This document shows positions 9,075-17,078 of a stretch of DNA of 64,000 nt, one piece after another. The notes under the pieces were generated by a model that was given only the letters and a program-made list of their open reading frames with translations, did not search any database and was not told the DNA's origin. How positions within the stretch are numbered: the stretch's first letter is position 1; every line of letters starts with the position of its first letter. The position numbers and the translations under genes were made by a program. The stretch lies in assembly GCF_004331695.1 (NCBI RefSeq), contig NZ_SJSL01000003.1:248001-312000 (forward strand), in the 5' to 3' direction. The stretch comes from Pedobacter psychroterrae (GTDB lineage: Bacteria > Bacteroidota > Bacteroidia > Sphingobacteriales > Sphingobacteriaceae).

Positions 9075-9079
9075 TCAAA

Positions 9080-11128
9080 ATGAAACACTCGAAATACTTA
9101 TTGTCCTTTTTATTGCTGGGCGCTGGCATGATGGCAGCAAATGCGCAAAATAATACCGGCGTTGCTTATGTACAAACAGAAAATCAAATATTTCCAATCG
9201 TTACGGTTCCTATTCCAAAAGGAATCGCACTTGAAGTTGGCGGGATGGCTTTTTTACCCAATGATGAACTGGCGGTAGCTACGCGTCGCGGAGAGGTATG
9301 GATCATTACGAATCCGTATATGAAAGACGGACAGCAGCCTAAATACCGCTTATTTGCACATGGTATGCATGAAGTATTGGGCTTAAATTACATAAAAGGT
9401 GATTTGTACTTAACGCAGCGTGCCGAACTTACGCGCCTTCGCGATCTGGATGGCGATGGCGAGGCTGATGAATACAGTACGATGTACTCCTGGCCGCTAT
9501 CAGGTAATTACCATGAGTATGCCTATGGTCCGATGCTGGACAAGGATGGCAATATGGTGGTTACGCTGAATCTTGGTTGGATCGGTTTTGGTGAAAGTTT
9601 ATCCAAATGGCATGGCTGGATGCTGAAATTCAGTCCAGATTTTACGATGAAGCCTTTTGCTACAGGTTTTCGTTCGCCTGCCGCCTTTGAACTGAACAGC
9701 AATGGCGAAATATTTTATGCAGAAAACCAGGGCGACTGGGTGGGCTCCGGTCACATTACCCATGTAGAGGAGGGCGATTTTTTGGGCAATCCGGCAGGTT
9801 TGATCTGGGCTGATCAGCCCGGTTCTCCGGTTAAGCTTAGTAAAAAGGACATTCCAGATACCGGTGAACCGAAGTATGAAGTGGCCAAAAAGGTACCCGG
9901 ATTAAAAACCCCTTCAGTATGGATCCCGCATTCTATTATGGGCAATTCGACTTCAGGCATCCTGAATTATTCGGATCATGGAAATATGGGGCCTTTTAAA
10001 GGACAGCTTTTTGTGGGTGACCAGGCCCAGAGCAAGATCAGCAGGGTATCCCTGGAAAAGGTAAAAGGTGTATACCAGGGGGTCGTATTTCCATTCAGGA
10101 AAGGATTTTCATCAGGTATATTGCGGATGAACTGGGGATCTGATGGCAGTATGCTCGTCGGTATGACTTCAAGGGGATGGTCATCGACCGGAAAAGAAGA
10201 GTATGGCCTGCAGCGTTTGACCTGGTCTGGTGTTGTGCCTTTTGAGGTGCAGACAGTAAGGGCGCAGCCTGATGGCTTCGAACTGGAATTTACCATGCCT
10301 GTAGATGAAAAGACTGCGCGTAATGCGGGTTCTTACCAGCTGTCGACTTTTACATACAAGTACCACCACATTTATGGGAGCCCGGCAATAAGCCAGTCCG
10401 CACGCAGCATCAAAGCTATCGTGGTTTCTCCTGATCACAAACGTGTGCGTTTGGTACTGGATAGTTTAAAAGAAGGGTATATCCATGAGATCAGGACAGA
10501 AGGGTTGAGGTCGGCAAACGGCAACATTCCTTTGCTCCACAATTATGCGTATTACACTTTAAATAAGATTCCTGATGGGGGAAAGCTTACAGTTACGACT
10601 GAAAATAAGCCAGTTGGTGAAATGCTGGCTAATAAAGCAGCAGAAACAAAGGGTCATCATCACATGGACAATATGGCAACAACTGGTGGCAAGATCAGCG
10701 GCAGTACGGCTGCAGAAAAGCACCTGACCAAACAGCCGGAAAGCTGGAAGAACGGCCCGGATAAAACCATTGTACTGGGAACTAAGCCGGGCTTGAAGTT
10801 TGACATCACAAATCTTACTTTAAAGGCAGGCACCAGGGTGAAACTGACTTTTGCCAATACGGATGACATGCTGCATAATTTTGTGTTGACTGCTCCGGGA
10901 TCAGGCAATCTGGTCGGGGAAATGGCAATGAAGATGGGGCTGGATGGTGAAAAGTACAATTTTATTCCTAACAGCGATAAGGTATTGGCGCACACCGTTT
11001 TATTGCAGCCCGGGAAATCTGATACTATTTATTTTACAGTACCTAAAGCTCCAGGCATATATCCTTTCATCTGTACCTATCCCGGCCATTATATGGTGAT
11101 GAAGGGGCAGATCAAAGTGCTGAAATAA
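9080..11128 (+). CDS. beta-propeller (sorbosone/glucose dehydrogenase-like) fused to an azurin-like cupredoxin
   Basis: A 682-residue exported protein (signal peptide ending MMAANAQ). Residues about 30-400 form a six-bladed-propeller-like domain of the sorbosone/glucose dehydrogenase class (VGGMAFLPNDELAVATRRGEVW, GFRSPAAFELNSNGEIFYAENQG, DLDGDGEADEY). A linker of about 120 residues follows, rich in His, Lys and Thr near residues 515-555. The C-terminal about 110 residues are a cupredoxin. Its likely type-1 copper ligands are His599, Cys665, His670 and Met674, and the C-x4-H-x3-M spacing is the same as in azurin. The fusion suggests substrate oxidation in the propeller with electron transfer to copper. 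Typical PQQ-binding residues were not verified, so the propeller could instead be a binding or cleavage module. Confidence 0.85.
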   Translation: MKHSKYLLSFLLLGAGMMAANAQNNTGVAYVQTENQIFPIVTVPIPKGIALEVGGMAFLPNDELAVATRRGEVWIITNPYMKDGQQPKYRLFAHGMHEVLGLNYIKGDLYLTQRAELTRLRDLDGDGEADEYSTMYSWPLSGNYHEYAYGPMLDKDGNMVVTLNLGWIGFGESLSKWHGWMLKFSPDFTMKPFATGFRSPAAFELNSNGEIFYAENQGDWVGSGHITHVEEGDFLGNPAGLIWADQPGSPVKLSKKDIPDTGEPKYEVAKKVPGLKTPSVWIPHSIMGNSTSGILNYSDHGNMGPFKGQLFVGDQAQSKISRVSLEKVKGVYQGVVFPFRKGFSSGILRMNWGSDGSMLVGMTSRGWSSTGKEEYGLQRLTWSGVVPFEVQTVRAQPDGFELEFTMPVDEKTARNAGSYQLSTFTYKYHHIYGSPAISQSARSIKAIVVSPDHKRVRLVLDSLKEGYIHEIRTEGLRSANGNIPLLHNYAYYTLNKIPDGGKLTVTTENKPVGEMLANKAAETKGHHHMDNMATTGGKISGSTAAEKHLTKQPESWKNGPDKTIVLGTKPGLKFDITNLTLKAGTRVKLTFANTDDMLHNFVLTAPGSGNLVGEMAMKMGLDGEKYNFIPNSDKVLAHTVLLQPGKSDTIYFTVPKAPGIYPFICTYPGHYMVMKGQIKVLK

Positions 11129-11202
11129 AAGCACATTAAATACGCTTAGACCTGATGAAAATTCGATCAATGGTAAAAATATTATCACTTCAAACAGAAA
11201 AC

Positions 11203-12891
11203 ATGCTTGTAAAAAAATGTATTAAACTTTTTATCATTGTATTTGGTATAAATAGTCTGGTCTATGCTCAGACCGGGAAAAATAAATCGGCAAATATAGC
11301 CGTTGATTTTTCTAAGTCAATAGAATCAATGAAGCCATTATGGGCATGGTTTGGATATGACGAGCCAAATTACACCTATATGAAGGATGGTAAGAAATTG
11401 CTAAGCGAAATTGCTGCTGCAAGTCCGGTGCCTGTCTTTGTCAGGGCACATAGTTTATTGGTAACGGGTGATGGAGTGGCTGCGCTAAAATGGGGGTCAA
11501 CAAATGCCTATACTGAAGATGCAAATGGAAATCCAATTTACAACTGGTCTATTATTGACAGTATTTTTGATACCTATATCAAAAGGGGGATGAAACCTCT
11601 GGCTCAAATTGGCTTTATGCCGGAAGCACTGTCGAGCAAACCTGTTCCTTATAAACATAACTGGAAACCAGGTGATAAATACAGTGATATTTTTACTGGT
11701 TGGGCATATCCTCCCAAGGATTATAATAAATGGGCAGAGCTTATATATCAATGGGTGAAGCATAGTGTTGAACGCTACGGAAAGGAAGAAGTAGAAAGCT
11801 GGTACTGGGAACTTTGGAACGAACCGGATTCACCATATTGGAGAGGAACGCAGCAAGAATTTTTTAAACTGTATGATTATTCAGCCGATGCAGTTAAGAG
11901 AGCTTTGCCAACAGCAAAAATTGGAGGTACTGATATCACAGGAGGAGCCATGAAATTTCAAGATGCTTTTATCAGACATTGTTTGTTTGAACCCAATTAC
12001 GCAACCGGAAAAATAGGGGCACCATTGGATATTCTTTTATTTCACGCCAAGGGGTCACCAAAATTGGAAAATGGAAGGGTGGTAATGGGAATCCGTAGTC
12101 AGCTTCGCAATATTAAAGACAATCTAAAAGTCATTGCCGCTTATCCCGAACTAAAACATCTACCAATAGTGATAGGAGAGTCAGATCCGGAAGGATGTGC
12201 AGCGTGTGGTATGGCTACTGATCCTCAAAATGCTTACCGCAACGGAACCATGTATTCCAGTTATACTGCCGCATCATTTGCCCGCAAGTATGAGTTGGCC
12301 CGCTTATTAAAATCTAACCTGATCGGTGCGGTTACCTGGGCATTTGAATTTGAAAACCAACCATGGTTCTATGGATTCAGGGATCTGGCAACTAATGGTG
12401 TAGATAAACCAGTGTTGAATGTGTTCAGGATGTTTGGAATGATGACTGGAGATTTGGTTAAGGTTGAGTCAAACAGGATGTATGTTCTTGACAGTATTTT
12501 AAGTACGGGTATTCGTGGTGTTCAAACAGATATTGGGGCATTGGCTTCAAAAGGCAATAAATCTGCAGCAGTTATGGTATGGAATTATCATGATGCTGAT
12601 GAAAAGGGCAGTGCTGAAGAGGTTAATATCCAGCTTAATGGATTGCCTTTAAAAGCAATCGAAATTAAGCATTATCGCATTGATGATCTGCACAGTAATT
12701 CCTATGAAGTTTGGAAAAAAATGGGTTCTCCTGTAAATCCAACAGCCATGCAAATCAGACAACTTGAAAAAGCCGGTCAACTAGCTATGCTGGGGAAACC
12801 TTCAATGCTTAAACCTGAAAATGGTACTGCTAATTTAAAAATATTGCTGCCAAGGCAGGGTGTTTCCTTACTATATCTTTCGTTTAAGTAG
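11203..12891 (+). CDS. GH39-like glycoside hydrolase (beta-xylosidase type)
   Basis: A 562-residue protein. I start it at the ATG at 11203, since the resulting peptide MLVKKCIKLFIIVFGINSLVYAQ is a good signal sequence. An in-frame ATG at 11155 would add 16 residues before it. The fold reads as a TIM barrel with acid/base Glu207 in WELWNEPDSPYW and probable nucleophile Glu326 in IVIGESDPEG, followed by a beta-sandwich tail. This pair and the length fit GH39 (beta-xylosidase/alpha-iduronidase type). Family members remove terminal sugars from oligosaccharides in the periplasm. The substrate cannot be deduced. It follows the cupredoxin gene by 74 bp on the same strand and is convergent with locus 1. 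By eye it is A+T-richer than the two genes upstream, so it may have its own history. Confidence 0.78.
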   Translation: MLVKKCIKLFIIVFGINSLVYAQTGKNKSANIAVDFSKSIESMKPLWAWFGYDEPNYTYMKDGKKLLSEIAAASPVPVFVRAHSLLVTGDGVAALKWGSTNAYTEDANGNPIYNWSIIDSIFDTYIKRGMKPLAQIGFMPEALSSKPVPYKHNWKPGDKYSDIFTGWAYPPKDYNKWAELIYQWVKHSVERYGKEEVESWYWELWNEPDSPYWRGTQQEFFKLYDYSADAVKRALPTAKIGGTDITGGAMKFQDAFIRHCLFEPNYATGKIGAPLDILLFHAKGSPKLENGRVVMGIRSQLRNIKDNLKVIAAYPELKHLPIVIGESDPEGCAACGMATDPQNAYRNGTMYSSYTAASFARKYELARLLKSNLIGAVTWAFEFENQPWFYGFRDLATNGVDKPVLNVFRMFGMMTGDLVKVESNRMYVLDSILSTGIRGVQTDIGALASKGNKSAAVMVWNYHDADEKGSAEEVNIQLNGLPLKAIEIKHYRIDDLHSNSYEVWKKMGSPVNPTAMQIRQLEKAGQLAMLGKPSMLKPENGTANLKILLPRQGVSLLYLSFK

Positions 12892-12961
12892 TTAAATTCT
12901 TCAAGTTTAGTGATTAAGATGGCTTTTTGTCAACTAACGCCAGACAAAATATTTTAGATTA

Positions 12962-12991
12962 GTTCGGGGTTTCTTATTGAAACACCCGAAC
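12962..12991 (-). terminator. hairpin overlapping the 3' end of the GH16 gene
   Basis: A 12-bp stem with one bulged base: GTTCGGGGTTTC (12962-12973), loop TTATT, GAAAC-a-CCCGAAC (12979-12991). It contains the stop codon of the GH16 gene (12974-12976). On the minus strand it is followed by TAATCTAAAATATTTT, weakly T-rich. It is probably the terminator of locus 1. A second weak stem, TTTTGTC/GACAAAA (12925-12931/12943-12949), lies next to it and may serve the convergent GH39 gene. Confidence 0.5.
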
Positions 12992-14062
12992 ATAATCTAC
13001 TACCATTTGTTGTGGAAAGCTGGTGGCAGCATTAGGGCTACCCGGCCAGTTGCCGCCCACTGCTACGTTAAAGAGCAGGAAGAACTGGTTGTGAAATTCA
13101 TTGTATGCCGACGAGCTAATATCTACAGCATAAAACTCCTGATTGTCTACCAGCCATTTCATAGAAGTGGAAGTCCATACCAGGGAGAATAAATGGAATT
13201 TGTCATTGAAGATTCCCTCGGGAAGCGTATATGATTTTCCCGTAGTGGCATAGCCGTTGTTGTCGTAATGGAGTGTGCCATGCGAGGTATTGTCCCTGCC
13301 GGCTCCTCCACCTATCATTTCCATGATGTCTATCTCCCCAGAAAGCGGCCAGTTTACTGTGCTGATATTATTGCCCAGCATCCAGAGTGCAGGCCATATA
13401 CCCTGGCCTTTTGGCAATTTCGCGCGCATATCTATGCGACCGTATTTGAAGGTCTTTTTATCCTGTGTCTTAATCCTCGAAGAGGTATACTCCCTACCGC
13501 CAAAAGCTTCTTTTTTTGCAGTAATGGTCAGAAAGCCATCTTTAACACCGGTGTTTTCCTGACGGTAATACTGAAGCTCATTATTACCCCATCCATTACT
13601 TCCGGTACCGGTTTCGAAAGTCCAGAAAGCCGGATTCAAACTAGTTCCGTCAAATTCATCTCTCCAAACCAGGTTCATGCCAGTATAACTCAGCGCTCCT
13701 TCATATTCGGTTCCATTACCCACCGTTACAGCAACATTTTGACTGAGTTCAGCTGATTTATTATCTGCAGAGTAGGCAGTAACCTTTACGGTAAAGGTAC
13801 CCGAATAGGTATAAGTAGCAGAGACCTTGCCGTCGTTTGATCGTATGCCTTCTTCATTGCTGCTTTTTCCAAAGGTGAAGTAATAGCGGTCTGCATTCTG
13901 TGCAGTAGCTGTAAAGTTAACCTTACCTGATCCGTCACTACTTACCTCGGCCTGAAGTTGGAGATTGGTAGGACTGAGGGCGGTCGCATTTTTTTTGCAA
14001 CTTAACAGTAAAACAAAAAGTAAGAGCAGTGGCATCTTTCTATACAATTGGCTTGATCTCAT
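12974..14062 (-). CDS. GH16 family endo-glucanase lipoprotein, laminarinase type, with PKD-like domain
   Basis: A 362-residue protein starting at the ATG at 14060-14062. The longer open frame up to 14248 would overlap the upstream gene and lacks a signal. The lipoprotein signal is MRSSQLYRKMPLLLLFVLLLSC, with the lipid Cys in LLSC. Residues about 30-115 form a PKD/Ig-like domain (YTYSGTFTVKVTAYSADNKS). The GH16 domain follows (WRDEFDGTSLNPAFW, LPKGQGIWPALWML). The catalytic motif is EIDIME with nucleophile Glu243, Asp245 and acid/base Glu248. The six-residue form with a beta-bulge is that of laminarinases (beta-1,3- or 1,3/1,4-glucanases) rather than lichenases. It is the last gene of the susCD operon, 7 bp after the previous stop, and should act at the cell surface on long chains. 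Confidence 0.9.
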   Translation of the reverse strand: MRSSQLYRKMPLLLLFVLLLSCKKNATALSPTNLQLQAEVSSDGSGKVNFTATAQNADRYYFTFGKSSNEEGIRSNDGKVSATYTYSGTFTVKVTAYSADNKSAELSQNVAVTVGNGTEYEGALSYTGMNLVWRDEFDGTSLNPAFWTFETGTGSNGWGNNELQYYRQENTGVKDGFLTITAKKEAFGGREYTSSRIKTQDKKTFKYGRIDMRAKLPKGQGIWPALWMLGNNISTVNWPLSGEIDIMEMIGGGAGRDNTSHGTLHYDNNGYATTGKSYTLPEGIFNDKFHLFSLVWTSTSMKWLVDNQEFYAVDISSSAYNEFHNQFFLLFNVAVGGNWPGSPNAATSFPQQMVVDYVRVFQ

Positions 14063-14069
14063 AGTGGTA

Positions 14070-15365
14070 TCATTTAACATAAAATGGAATATTTGCTGTT
14101 GCAACCTTGTTTTTGCCATCGCTGATGTAAACAAACAAGCGGTAAGCACCTGCTTTCGCCGGAGCATTAATAGTAACTTTGCCTTTTCCTGCCTCCTGGT
14201 AAGTAAATTTGACAGCATCAGGTTTGTCTTCATGGTCGCCGCCTTCACCTACATTGGTGGCTTCAGGCAGTAGCTCCCAACTATACCTGAGGGAATCTTG
14301 ATCAGGATCTGAGGCCAATGCAGTTGCTAAATAGCTTTCGCCAGCCTTAAGATAAATATTTTGACTGGCTTTTTGCTCATTTAGTTGAAACGAATACACA
14401 TGCGGAGCTTTATTGGCCGGATATTCACCTTTCCATAGGTATTGCATTACATCCACCACCTCTGATTCTTCTCCACTGCTAGTAAATATGCCATACCAGG
14501 TCGGTGTTCTTTCCTGCTTTTGCCCCCATAAGAACACGTACGAACCCAAACATTTTTCTTTGTCTTTTTCAATTGAAAATCCATAGCGGCTTTTGTATAC
14601 GGCTGCCTTTTCACTGCTTGTTTCCTCTATGGGAGCTTTCCATGCAGTTTCAAGCCCTTCCCAGTGACCAGTAGGCCCCCATTCTGTTATCATATAGGGT
14701 CCATCCCATCCTGCCAGCTTAATCTCAGATGGTAGGGTAGCCAGACCACCATAGGTATTAATGGAGAGGATATCGATTGAAGCAGCACTTTTCTTTATTT
14801 CATCTATTTCTTTCTTGTGTATTCCTGCCAGTACTATGGTTGCCGGATGGTTCGGGTCTAGTTCATGGATCATTTTTGCAATATCATTTGCTGCATCCCA
14901 CACTTTGTTGTTGGAGTAAGAAAGGTTCAGCTCATTACCTATTCCCCAGGCTAGCAGAGCAGGGTGGTCCTTGTATTTTAAGACTTCCTGTTTGACCTGT
15001 TCAAACTGTTTTTTTACCGCTGCTGCATCACTGTAGTTAAAACCATGGCGCTCTGCAGTTACCGGAAGCCCCATCAGGACGGTCAATCCGTGTTTATGGG
15101 CCGAATCAAGGATCTTTTTAGCATTATTGGTACTCCAGGTCCTTATAGAGTTGCCGCCATAGGCAGCAACTCTATCTAAGTAATCCATTCCACCAGCACC
15201 TTTTACAAAGTAAGGTTTACCGCCGCGTATCAGCTGATATCCGGTTCCTTTCTTTACAACTTCTACCTTGATGGCTTTATTGGGCGCATCGGGTAACTTT
15301 GCTGTCGCGGGTACTAAGCTCAGGAAGCAAAGGCCAAGGAAGATACCTGCAATTTTCTTCTGCAT
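14070..15365 (-). CDS. clan GH-A glycoside hydrolase (GH2 TIM barrel / GH158-like) with C-terminal Ig-like domain
   Basis: A 431-residue exported protein (signal peptide MQKKIAGIFLGLCFLSLVPATA). Residues about 30-300 are a TIM barrel of the GH2_C/clan GH-A type. The acid/base is Glu145 in WGIGNELNLSY and the nucleophile is Glu228 in ITEWGPTGHW, an 83-residue spacing typical of the clan (strands 4 and 7). Residues about 320-431 form an Ig-like domain (LKAGESYLATALASDPDQDS, GAYRLFVYISDGKNKVA). Barrel plus C-terminal Ig is the layout described for GH158 endo-beta-1,3-glucanases of Bacteroides beta-glucan loci, so this is my preferred reading, but it rests on architecture and context only. An exo-acting beta-glucosidase-like role is possible. 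It sits 22 bp after susD and 7 bp before the GH16 gene. Confidence 0.78.
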   Translation of the reverse strand: MQKKIAGIFLGLCFLSLVPATAKLPDAPNKAIKVEVVKKGTGYQLIRGGKPYFVKGAGGMDYLDRVAAYGGNSIRTWSTNNAKKILDSAHKHGLTVLMGLPVTAERHGFNYSDAAAVKKQFEQVKQEVLKYKDHPALLAWGIGNELNLSYSNNKVWDAANDIAKMIHELDPNHPATIVLAGIHKKEIDEIKKSAASIDILSINTYGGLATLPSEIKLAGWDGPYMITEWGPTGHWEGLETAWKAPIEETSSEKAAVYKSRYGFSIEKDKEKCLGSYVFLWGQKQERTPTWYGIFTSSGEESEVVDVMQYLWKGEYPANKAPHVYSFQLNEQKASQNIYLKAGESYLATALASDPDQDSLRYSWELLPEATNVGEGGDHEDKPDAVKFTYQEAGKGKVTINAPAKAGAYRLFVYISDGKNKVATANIPFYVK

Positions 15366-15386
15366 TTTATAATTTTTTATAGATTA

Positions 15387-17057
15387 CTAATTTGGATTTG
15401 GAACTAGTTCAGGGTTTCTTTCAATTTCCATTTGCGGGATAGGCAGCAGGTTGAAATTTTCTTTATATACCCTGTTCTCGTAGTTTTCTACAGTATAAGT
15501 GAGTGTGGAATTGGCGTTTTTCACAATCTTCATTTTCTTTACAGGTACGTTAAAGTAAGTCATGCCCAGTTTCCAGCGACGTACATCATAAAAGCGGTGT
15601 TCTTCAAATGAAAGTTCCACACGTCGCTCATTGCGTATCCGCTCCCGCATTTCCACCTGACCAAGTCCTGATAAAGCAGGCTGATCTGACCGCCTTCTAA
15701 GTTCGTTGATTGCACTAAAGACCGTTCCGTCGGGGCCTGCAGCTTCATTTCTTGACTCTGCGTAGTTCAAAAGTACTTCGGCATAACGCATATAAATCCA
15801 GTCGTTATCACCCCCGCGGTATACATCATCTGCGGTAAGGAAGCGCTCATCTATAAATTTCCTAAGTCCGTAGCCTGTTTTTGTACGGTCGCCATTGGTA
15901 GATTTATTGGCATTACCGCCTTCAAACGTTTCGACGGTGACGCCTTTAAAGACCGAGCCGTTATGTATAAGGGATTTGTCAAAGCGGCTGTCTCTGTCCT
16001 TGTAAGGGTTTTGCGGATCATAGCCGGATGTAGGGTCCGAGATCAGTTTGCCATTTTTCATTTCATAAGCATCTACCAGGTTTTGGGTAGCGTGAAAAGC
16101 ACCCCAGGCGCCGCCAATTACGTCAGGGTTCTGGATACTCATATGGAGCATCCATGCAGTCTGATGGGTTCTTCCTGGTCTGGCAAACTTTTTCGCAAAA
16201 ATCACCTCTTTATTACCTGCTTTGGTGAAAAACAACTGATAGTAATCCGGATGCAGGTTGTAATAGCCCTGGTCTTTGATATCCATGACTGCTTTGGCCG
16301 CATTTGCTGCATTGGTCCAGCGTGTAACATCGTTTGACGGATTGTTCAGTGGACTGGCGTAATATAATAATACACGGGCTTTCAAGGCAAGTGCTGCGCC
16401 TTTGGTAGCGCGGCCAAGGTCGGCAGCAGGATATTCGAATGGAAGGTCTGCTGCTGCTTCATCACATTCCTTGGTAATAAAATTAACGCACTCTTCATAC
16501 GTATTGCGTGGAACTAGCAAGTCATCTGTGATCAATTGCTCGTTTAGAATCAGTGGGACACCACCAAAGGCCCTGATCAATTCAGAGTAGGCAAATGCCC
16601 TCAGGAACCTGGCCTCAGCCTTAATACGTGTTTTTAAGTTGGTATCTGTAGTAGGTACCCCGTCAATCCTGCCGATAAGTGTATTGGCCTTACGGATCAG
16701 TATATAATTGTTGCGCCACATTTCTGTGCCCAACGAAAAAGAAGAGTTGAGGTCGCCTGCCTGTACTTTGTTTAATGGCAGGTCATTGTGTCCTTCAATA
16801 TCATCCGTAGCCATGTCCAGCAACGCAAAGCCCGCCGACCAGTCCTGGTCAAAGCCCCAGTCTTTACGCTCAAAGCCGCTTAGTAAACTGGAATACACAT
16901 TGGTTAAAAACTGCGAGGTCAGGGTGATGTCTTCAAAAACAGCCACATCGGATACAAAGTTGGTTGGTTTGACATCGAGCACATTTTTCTTGCAGGAAAG
17001 GGCGATTGATGTTATAAACATCGCCGCAACTACCCATTTATATTTCTTAGTAATCAT
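15387..17057 (-). CDS. susD-like: SusD/RagB-family glycan-binding lipoprotein
   Basis: A 556-residue outer-membrane lipoprotein with signal and lipobox MITKKYKWVVAAMFITSIALSC. The SusD N-terminal tetratricopeptide-like part (SVLLSGFERKDWGFD, RAFAYSELIRAFGGVPLIL) and the C-terminal RagB/SusD part (RYAEVLLNYAESRNEA, INELRRRS, RIRNERRVELSFEEHRFYDVRRW) are both intact. It caps the neighbouring SusC barrel and delivers oligosaccharides to it. The gene is 21 bp downstream of susC. Together with the GH16 and clan GH-A enzymes it points to a beta-glucan as ligand. Confidence 0.95.
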   Translation of the reverse strand: MITKKYKWVVAAMFITSIALSCKKNVLDVKPTNFVSDVAVFEDITLTSQFLTNVYSSLLSGFERKDWGFDQDWSAGFALLDMATDDIEGHNDLPLNKVQAGDLNSSFSLGTEMWRNNYILIRKANTLIGRIDGVPTTDTNLKTRIKAEARFLRAFAYSELIRAFGGVPLILNEQLITDDLLVPRNTYEECVNFITKECDEAAADLPFEYPAADLGRATKGAALALKARVLLYYASPLNNPSNDVTRWTNAANAAKAVMDIKDQGYYNLHPDYYQLFFTKAGNKEVIFAKKFARPGRTHQTAWMLHMSIQNPDVIGGAWGAFHATQNLVDAYEMKNGKLISDPTSGYDPQNPYKDRDSRFDKSLIHNGSVFKGVTVETFEGGNANKSTNGDRTKTGYGLRKFIDERFLTADDVYRGGDNDWIYMRYAEVLLNYAESRNEAAGPDGTVFSAINELRRRSDQPALSGLGQVEMRERIRNERRVELSFEEHRFYDVRRWKLGMTYFNVPVKKMKIVKNANSTLTYTVENYENRVYKENFNLLPIPQMEIERNPELVPNPN

Positions 17058-17078
17058 TATCTTATTTTTAATATTGAT

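Noticed and set aside
13268..13756. 162-codon open frame on the plus strand inside the GH16 gene.
   Set aside because: It is antisense to the catalytic domain and its translation matches nothing known.
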